Of a stretch of DNA of 5,616 nucleotides, positions 1-4,315 are shown piece by piece; within the stretch, counting starts at the first letter, position 1; every line of letters begins with the position of its first letter. Under the pieces are notes generated by a model. It searched no databases and was not told the DNA's origin. It saw only the letters and a program-made list of their open reading frames with translations. The DNA is taken from contig JAHELX010000436.1 in the NCBI GenBank assembly GCA_024643945.1, positions 1 through 5,616 of the forward strand, written 5' to 3'. The translations under genes were made by a program, and so were the position numbers. The DNA is from Anaerolineales bacterium (GTDB lineage: Bacteria; Chloroflexota; Anaerolineae; 4572-78; NAK82).

Positions 1-962
1 GTGTACCCACACCTGAGCTCCCCGGCGGGCCCTTCCAGCAGACCGGCGAGGGATCCGGGTTTGTGGTCGATACCCAGGGACACATCGTTACCAACAATCA
101 CGTGGTAGCCGACACCACCGAGCTGCGGGTGACCTTCTTCGACGGCACCACCGTTCCGGCGACTATCGTGGGCACCGACCCGGACAGCGACCTGGCGGTC
201 ATCCACGTTGACGTCCCCCCCGAAAGTCTGCGCCCTATCATCTGGGGTGACTCGGATCAGGTACGCGTTGGACAACGGGCGGTGGCGATCGGCAATCCTT
301 TCGGCTACGAGAACACCTTGACCAGCGGCATCATCAGCGGTCTTAGCCGCAGCCTGCCGTCCAGCACCAACCCTCAGTACCGCATCCCCGAAATCATCCA
401 GACCGACGCAGCGATCAATCCCGGCAATTCGGGCGGCCCTTTGCTCAACTCGCAAGGCGAAGTTATCGGTGTCACTAGCGCCATCGTGCCCAACTTTAAC
501 CAGTTGGGCGAACGGAGCTTCTTGGGCGTCGGTTTCGCCATCCCCTCGAACATGGCACAGCACGTAGTGCCGGCGCTCATTGAAAAGGGTGAATATGCCC
601 ATCCCTGGATCGGTTTCTCAGGCATGGATGTCCTCCCCGAAATCGCCGCTGAGATGAATCTGCCCGAAGCTAAAGGCGCGCTGGTTGAAAATGTACTCCC
701 AGATAGCCCGGCCGAACAGGCTGGCCTGCGGGGTGGCAGCCGCAACGTTCAGTTCGAGAGCATAGGTCACCCGGTGACCGTTGGCGGTGATGTAATCATC
801 CGCATTGACGATCAAGAAGTCCGCCGCTTCGACGACGTCCTCTCCTACCTCACCCGCCGCGAAGTAGGACAAAAAGTAGACCTGACCATCATCCGCGATG
901 GGGAAACAAAAACGGTGACGGTGACGCTCGGGCGACGCCCGTCCACCAGCCTGCCAAGTTAG
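1..962 (+). CDS. htrA: HtrA/DegP-type serine protease with one PDZ domain (5' end missing)
   Basis: This is a trypsin-like envelope protease or chaperone of the HtrA/Deg family, which cleaves misfolded extracytoplasmic proteins. The frame is open to the window edge (first whole codon at 3), so the start and any signal peptide or membrane anchor lie upstream; the GTG at 63 is internal, because GEGSGFVVD just before it belongs to the protease core. Numbered from that first codon (319 residues visible), the triad is complete: His33 in TNNHVV, Asp63 in DSDLAVI and Ser143 in NPGNSGGPL. A PDZ domain follows at about 198-312, with WIGF as the likely peptide-binding loop and an SPAEQAGL segment. Between AGLRGG and GGDVIIRIDD it carries an extra stretch of roughly 15 residues, which I recall from archaeal and Chloroflexota HtrA proteins. 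There is only one PDZ, as in DegS or HtrA2. It is followed closely by the BON gene. The family call is very secure; the physiological substrate is unknown. Confidence 0.96.
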   Translation, partial: VPTPELPGGPFQQTGEGSGFVVDTQGHIVTNNHVVADTTELRVTFFDGTTVPATIVGTDPDSDLAVIHVDVPPESLRPIIWGDSDQVRVGQRAVAIGNPFGYENTLTSGIISGLSRSLPSSTNPQYRIPEIIQTDAAINPGNSGGPLLNSQGEVIGVTSAIVPNFNQLGERSFLGVGFAIPSNMAQHVVPALIEKGEYAHPWIGFSGMDVLPEIAAEMNLPEAKGALVENVLPDSPAEQAGLRGGSRNVQFESIGHPVTVGGDVIIRIDDQEVRRFDDVLSYLTRREVGQKVDLTIIRDGETKTVTVTLGRRPSTSLPS

Positions 963-1001
963 AAACTGAATTCAATTTATACATTATGTCAAGTCACCAT
1001 C

Positions 1002-1008
1002 GGAGGTG
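1002..1008 (+). promoter_or_regulatory. Shine-Dalgarno site that sets the BON gene start
   Basis: GGAGGTG ends six bases before the ATG at 1015, which is ideal spacing. The in-frame GTG at 1006 lies inside this motif, so it cannot be the start codon. The bases before it (about 963-990) are AT-rich, but I see no convincing promoter pair there, which fits readthrough from the protease gene. Confidence 0.85.
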
Positions 1009-1014
1009 AACAGA

Positions 1015-1446
1015 ATGCCCCAATCATTGAAGCAATCCGTAGAAGAGGCTCTGCAAGCCTATTCCCCCCTGCGCACCTCAAGAGCAGAGGTCACCGTGAC
1101 CGTAGACGACGGCCAGGTGACCCTGTCAGGATACGCCCCGTCCGGGAGCATCAAGCGCATGGCAGGCATACTGGCCGGCAGCGTCCAAGGAGTAAATGGC
1201 ATCGTCAATGACATCCTGGCCGACCCCGACCTGGAGCGCTCGGTAGCCATGGCCTTGGCTGCCGACAGCCGGACCCGCCTCTGGCCCATCCGGGTACGCG
1301 CTGAGCTGGGGCATGTGCAACTCCAGGGCCAGGTGCCCGACGAGGACGCCGCCCAGGTCGCCCTGGAGGTGGCACGCAAGGTCCAGGGCCCCAGGCGGAT
1401 TTTCAGCGCGCTGGAGGTCAGCAAGTCGTTGGAACTGGCTGCCTGA
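1015..1446 (+). CDS. Small protein of two BON domains
   Basis: This 143-residue protein is built almost wholly of two BON (OsmY and nodulation) repeats, at about 4-64 and 72-140. Each shows the usual pattern of an amphipathic helix, a strand with a VTVDDGQVTLSG-like or VRAELGHVQLQG-like turn, a second helix, and a closing strand after a 'V-G-V' type position (VQGVNGIVND in the first copy; the second has the more divergent VQGPRRIFSALEV). BON domains are thought to bind phospholipid or other ligands and occur in osmotic-stress and envelope proteins. No signal peptide or membrane segment is visible (MPQSLKQSVEEALQ), so the protein looks cytoplasmic, unlike OsmY; the cytoplasmic potassium-binding protein Kbp of E. 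coli is a precedent. The start is ATG 1015, chosen by the Shine-Dalgarno at 1002-1008. It lies 52 bases after the protease stop and is probably in the same operon, which suggests an envelope-stress link by inference. The exact ligand cannot be predicted. Confidence 0.88.
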   Translation: MPQSLKQSVEEALQAYSPLRTSRAEVTVTVDDGQVTLSGYAPSGSIKRMAGILAGSVQGVNGIVNDILADPDLERSVAMALAADSRTRLWPIRVRAELGHVQLQGQVPDEDAAQVALEVARKVQGPRRIFSALEVSKSLELAA

Positions 1447-1480
1447 CCAGGCCAAAGCCCGGGACATCGTGACGTCCAAG

Positions 1481-1519
1481 TGGTGCACTTTTCGTTTGCT
1501 GTTTTTGGTGCACTTTTCG
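1481..1519 (+). repeat. Pair of 14-base direct repeats
   Basis: TGGTGCACTTTTCG occurs at 1481-1494 and again at 1506-1519 with no mismatch, separated by 11 T-rich bases. The start-to-start distance is 25 bases. Each copy contains the palindrome GTGCAC. The pair lies in the non-coding stretch after the BON gene and well before the terminator. It could be a regulator-binding pair or the remnant of a larger interspersed repeat; nothing in the sequence decides between these. Confidence 0.8.
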
Positions 1520-1535
1520 CATGTTGACAACACAT

Positions 1536-1566
1536 GTCATTCTGAGGCGGAAGGCCGAAGAATCCC
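1536..1566. repeat. Interspersed partly palindromic element (GTCATTCTGAG type)
   Basis: The stretch begins GTCATTCTGAG and ends CCGAAGAATCCC, with ATTCT at 1539-1543 pairing with AGAAT at 1559-1563. From memory, closely similar elements of the form GTCATTCTGAGC...GAAGAATC are scattered between genes in many unrelated bacterial genomes. This copy has a GGCGGAAGG centre. I infer that it is one member of such a family; a copy count in the host genome would be the test. Confidence 0.5.
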
Positions 1567-1639
1567 TAAAACGGTGGTCAATTGCAGTGAAACTCTGGCA
1601 AAAAAGAAACCGATAAACGCCGCCATTGCGGTGGATAGC

Positions 1640-1678
1640 GCCTTGCGGTGCTGCATCGGCAGCACCGCAAGGCTTTTT
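1640..1678 (+). terminator. Strong intrinsic (Rho-independent) terminator
   Basis: A perfect 15-base-pair GC-rich stem has arms 1640-1654 (GCCTTGCGGTGCTGC) and 1659-1673, with the four-base loop ATCG, and is followed at once by five T residues (1674-1678). This is a textbook terminator. It lies about 194 bases after the BON stop and would end transcription of the protease-BON unit, isolating the flavoprotein gene that follows. Confidence 0.93.
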
Positions 1679-1706
1679 GGCGGAAGTACCCCACGCAATG
1701 TATAAT
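1677..1706 (+). promoter_or_regulatory. Probable sigma-70-type promoter of the flavoprotein gene
   Basis: A perfect -10 hexamer TATAAT lies at 1701-1706, in an otherwise GC-rich region. The best -35 is a weak TTGGCG at 1677-1682, with an 18-base spacer, overlapping the last T residues of the terminator. Transcription would start near 1713, giving a leader of about 20 bases with GGAGGT at 1724-1729 before the ATG at 1734. The -10 is convincing; the -35 is not strong. Confidence 0.7.
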
Positions 1707-1733
1707 TTGCCCGTCAGGTAATCGGAGGTCTTT

Positions 1734-2402
1734 ATGACGCAAGCCAGATTCTTCCCGCTCTCCCAGTATCGCCAATACCCGGTGCAGGAGATGAAGCAGC
1801 GCGCCGCCGACTTCTACGCCGACATGCGGCGACGGCGTACGGTGCGCCAGTTTTCGGAGCGGCCGGTGCCGCGTGAGATCATCGAAAACTGCCTGCGAGC
1901 GGCCGGCACCGCCCCCAGCGGGGCCAATATGCAGCCCTGGCACTTTGTGGTCGTCACGGATCCCGGAATCAAGCGGCAGATCCGCCAGGCGGCTGAGGCG
2001 GAGGAGCAGGCGTTCTACGCCGGGCGCGCCCCGGAAGCATGGTTGGAGGCCCTGGCCCCGCTGGGGACTGGCGCCGACAAGCCCTTCCTGGAAATCGCGC
2101 CCTACCTGATCGTTATCTTTGCCCAGAATTACGGCCTGGGCCCTGACGGGCAGAAGATCAAGCACTACTACGTGTCGGAATCGGTCGGCATCGCCACCGG
2201 CATCCTGATCACTGCTGTCCATCAAGCCGGCCTGGTATCGCTCACGCACACCCCCAGCCCCATGAACTTCCTGGGCGAGATTCTGGGTCGCCCGGCCAAC
2301 GAGCGCCCCTTCCTGATCCTGGTGGTCGGCTACCCGGCTGAGGGAGTAATGGTGCCGGCAATCAGGAAGAAGTTGCTGGAGGAGCTAGCAACGTTTATCT
2401 AA
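1734..2402 (+). CDS. Nitroreductase-fold flavoprotein, iodotyrosine deiodinase-like
   Basis: This 222-residue FMN enzyme of the nitroreductase superfamily most resembles iodotyrosine deiodinase (IYD), which reductively removes halogen from halotyrosines. The N-terminal [10 protein letters not shown] segment (31-40) is the phosphate-binding motif, and [12 protein letters not shown] (58-69) is the FMN and substrate loop. Aligned with human IYD as I remember it, residues 64 to 173 match without a gap. Ala64 corresponds to Ala130, Glu91 to Glu157, Tyr95 to Tyr161 and Lys116 to Lys182 (the last three grip the amino-acid zwitterion in the lid), and Thr173 to Thr239, which bonds flavin N5. [15 protein letters not shown] and [18 protein letters not shown] are also family-typical. 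Unlike the mammalian enzyme there is no membrane anchor, so it should be a soluble cytoplasmic dimer. The start is supported by GGAGGT at 1724-1729, four bases ahead. It appears to be a single-gene unit with its own promoter. True activity on iodotyrosine is inferred; other bacterial members may have other phenolic substrates. Confidence 0.92.
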   Translation: MTQARFFPLSQYRQYPVQEMKQRAADFYADMRRRRTVRQFSERPVPREIIENCLRAAGTAPSGANMQPWHFVVVTDPGIKRQIRQAAEAEEQAFYAGRAPEAWLEALAPLGTGADKPFLEIAPYLIVIFAQNYGLGPDGQKIKHYYVSESVGIATGILITAVHQAGLVSLTHTPSPMNFLGEILGRPANERPFLILVVGYPAEGVMVPAIRKKLLEELATFI

Positions 2403-2437
2403 ACGAAACCATGAAATTTCTCCGGCATATTTCGCGC

Positions 2438-2462
2438 TAGGGGTGAGGTCACCTCGCCCCTA
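2438..2462. repeat. 25-base near-perfect palindrome
   Basis: TAGGGGTGAGGT (2438-2449) and ACCTCGCCCCTA (2451-2462) are inverted copies around one central base. The only mismatch, T2444 opposite G2456, would be a G-U pair in RNA. As RNA it folds to a 10-base-pair stem with a five-base loop. No T-run follows, so it is not a standard terminator, though it could protect the 3' end of the flavoprotein message. The form TAGGGG...CCCCTA with a variable centre matches interspersed palindromes I recall from Chloroflexota and other GC-rich genomes. The rest of 2403-2575 shows no gene and no clear promoter. Confidence 0.75.
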
Positions 2463-2560
2463 CATCCCGGAATGAACTTGTGCTACATTATCCATGTACC
2501 CCCGCTTTACTCGGCACGGCAAAGCATGGGAGCAACGATAGACGTGTTAAAACCGCTCAT

Positions 2561-2566
2561 AAGGGA
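2561..2566 (+). promoter_or_regulatory. Probable Shine-Dalgarno deciding the start of the first membrane gene
   Basis: AAGGGA lies nine bases before the GTG at 2576. The longer frame from a GTG at 2480 would add 32 residues of low-quality, non-hydrophobic sequence (starting MLHYPCTPALL) and has no good ribosome site. The next in-frame GTG, 2585, is 18 bases from this motif. Start 2576 is therefore preferred, but not certain. Confidence 0.6.
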
Positions 2567-2575
2567 AACGACTGC

Positions 2576-4315
2576 GTGACATCGGTGACTTACCGTTTGA
2601 CCTGGCGGCGTGAGGAAGTTTACTACTTGCTGCTCACGCTGGCCCTGGTTGTCTTCGCAGTCGCACCCCTGGCCTACCCGGGCTATATCCAGGTGCACAG
2701 CGGGTTTGTGCCGGTCTACAACCTGGCCGACCTGGCAGATGGGCCGCTGCACCTGGGATGGACGCCCACCGTCGCCACCCACTTCGACCCGCTGCGCGCT
2801 GACGGGTTACTTCCCTACTACCTGGCGCTGCCCGTGGTCTGGCTGGGTGGGACGCCTCCGGGTGGCGTGAAGGCCGTCTTCGCCCTGGGCTTCTTGTTGG
2901 GAGCCGCCGGGGTTTACCTCTGGCTGCGACCCTCGCTGGGGCCAGCGGGCGCGGCCCTGGCCGCCCTGGTTTATACCTACCTACCCTACCGCATCGGTGC
3001 CGTGTACGTGCGCGGAGCGTGGGGTGAGACTCTCTGCCTGGGTCTGCTCCCCTGGGCATTGATGGCTGCCACGTCCGGCCTGAAGGACAAAGAAACGCTC
3101 CGCCCCTACATGCTAACGGCGCTGATTTGGGCCTTGGTGGGGTTAAGCCAGGCTGGCCTGGCAGTTTGGGGCTTTCTGGTGCTCCTCATCTGGGTGCTGG
3201 TGGGGCGTCTCGGCCAGCGCAAGTCAATGCCTCGCCGCTACGAGTCGATCCTGGCCGCCCTGAGCGGGACGGTCGCCGCCCTGCTGTTGGCATTCCTGAT
3301 CGCGGGCTTCTCAATACCGGCCTCGCCCATCAACTTTTTTGACCACTTTCTCTACCCGGGCCAACTCTTCTCCGCCTATTGGGGTTTTGGCGCCAGCCGG
3401 CCAGGCTGGGACGACGGCCTGGCGCTGAGCTTTGGCTTCGCCGCCGTTGGCCTGAGTATGCTGGCCATCTTCCTGGCCTATGGAAGGATCCGGACCAACC
3501 CCAGCCGATCAAACCAGGATAAGAACCTATTCAGTCCATTGGCGATCTCCATCCTGGCGCTGGCCCTGACGCTCCTGCTCTTTGGACTTTCGGCCTTCCT
3601 TTGGCGGCTGACTGGCCTGCACAATACCTTGACCTACCCCTGGCAACTGTTAGGACTGATCGGCCTCCTGCTGTCGATCTTAGCCGGAGCCTCAGTCAAG
3701 CTGGACAGGCGGCTGGCTGCGTGGCCCACCTATGCCGGGCTCATCATCCTGACCTTGCTGGCCAGCTACAGCTACCTGCAGCCCAGGTTCACTCAGCAGC
3801 TACCAGGCACCGGGCCGCTGGCAGTCTGGGATGCGAACCACCTGATGCTCCTGGATTACCAGTTATCGGTAGAAATTCCGCCCGTTGCCGCCGGCCTGCA
3901 CGAACCGACGCCCGGGCGCCTGCCCCTGGCCGACTACGGCCCACCCCGCCCCGGTGACACCCTGCACGTAACCCTCACCTGGCAGGCAACCCGTCCCTTC
4001 TACCGGGATCTGAAACTTTTCCTGCACCTGCTGGATGCGTCGGGCCAGGTGATCGCCCAGGCCGACCCGTTGGCGGGTGCCGGCGCCAGCGCAGAAGGGG
4101 CGGATTACTTTACCAGTCGCTGGGACCCAGGTAAGTTGATTCTCGACGACGTGGTCATCGCCATTCCCCCCGACGCCCCCCCTGGCCCTTACCGGCTGGC
4201 CTTGGGTCTGTACGACGGCGACACGCTCGAGCGGTTGCCGGTGGTTGGCCGTGAAGACAGCACGGTGACGGTGGAATTGGACGCCCTCACCAAGGGCACG
4301 GAGCATCACCAATGA
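2576..4315 (+). CDS. Polytopic membrane protein, PTPS-related/GT-C-like, with C-terminal beta-sandwich
   Basis: This is a 579-residue integral membrane protein. About 11-12 hydrophobic segments are visible, near 16-36, 78-92, 99-117, 124-138, 152-168, 179-210 (two), 225-247, 282-303, 322-343, 358-374 and 386-401. Motifs match the family misleadingly named '6-pyruvoyl-tetrahydropterin synthase-related' (PF10131 as I recall it), whose layout resembles GT-C sugar transferases using lipid-linked donors: AAGVYLWLRPSLG, LVYTYLPY then YVRGAWGE (Glu151), QLFSAYWGFGAS-PG-DD (Asp279 and Asp280) and YPWQLL. From about 420 a soluble domain predicted outside the membrane follows, with beta-rich TLHVTLTWQA, LFLHLLDASGQVIAQ and a PPGPYRLALGLYD ending. 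Domains like this are common on Chloroflexota surface-sugar proteins. In the first loop it has His41-Ser42 where its neighbour has His-Asp. It overlaps the next gene by four bases. A role in cell-envelope glycan assembly is inferred; no substrate is evident. Confidence 0.85.
   Translation: MTSVTYRLTWRREEVYYLLLTLALVVFAVAPLAYPGYIQVHSGFVPVYNLADLADGPLHLGWTPTVATHFDPLRADGLLPYYLALPVVWLGGTPPGGVKAVFALGFLLGAAGVYLWLRPSLGPAGAALAALVYTYLPYRIGAVYVRGAWGETLCLGLLPWALMAATSGLKDKETLRPYMLTALIWALVGLSQAGLAVWGFLVLLIWVLVGRLGQRKSMPRRYESILAALSGTVAALLLAFLIAGFSIPASPINFFDHFLYPGQLFSAYWGFGASRPGWDDGLALSFGFAAVGLSMLAIFLAYGRIRTNPSRSNQDKNLFSPLAISILALALTLLLFGLSAFLWRLTGLHNTLTYPWQLLGLIGLLLSILAGASVKLDRRLAAWPTYAGLIILTLLASYSYLQPRFTQQLPGTGPLAVWDANHLMLLDYQLSVEIPPVAAGLHEPTPGRLPLADYGPPRPGDTLHVTLTWQATRPFYRDLKLFLHLLDASGQVIAQADPLAGAGASAEGADYFTSRWDPGKLILDDVVIAIPPDAPPGPYRLALGLYDGDTLERLPVVGREDSTVTVELDALTKGTEHHQ

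Noticed and set aside
63..962. GTG at 63 as the start of the protease
   Set aside because: The same frame is open to position 3 and the upstream residues GEGSGF belong to the conserved protease core, so the gene is cut by the window edge.
1059..1535. Two minus-strand frames opposite the BON gene
   Set aside because: They have Ser/Arg/Ala-rich composition with no domain, and the + strand BON gene has a perfect ribosome site.
1524..1552. Promoter based on TTGACA at 1524
   Set aside because: Seventeen bases on the sequence is GCGGAA, which is not a -10 element, and no gene follows before the terminator.
1578..2249. Long minus-strand frame of 223 codons over the flavoprotein gene
   Set aside because: It is antisense to a gene with clear family motifs, has no recognisable domain, and crosses the terminator stem. 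It is an artefact of GC-rich codon use.
2480..2490. Extended -10 element TGCTACATT for the membrane genes
   Set aside because: It matches only four of six -10 bases and no -35 lies upstream, so it was not listed as a promoter.
2480..2575. Longer start (GTG 2480) for the first membrane gene
   Set aside because: The added 32 residues look non-coding and lack a ribosome site, whereas 2576 has AAGGGA nine bases ahead.
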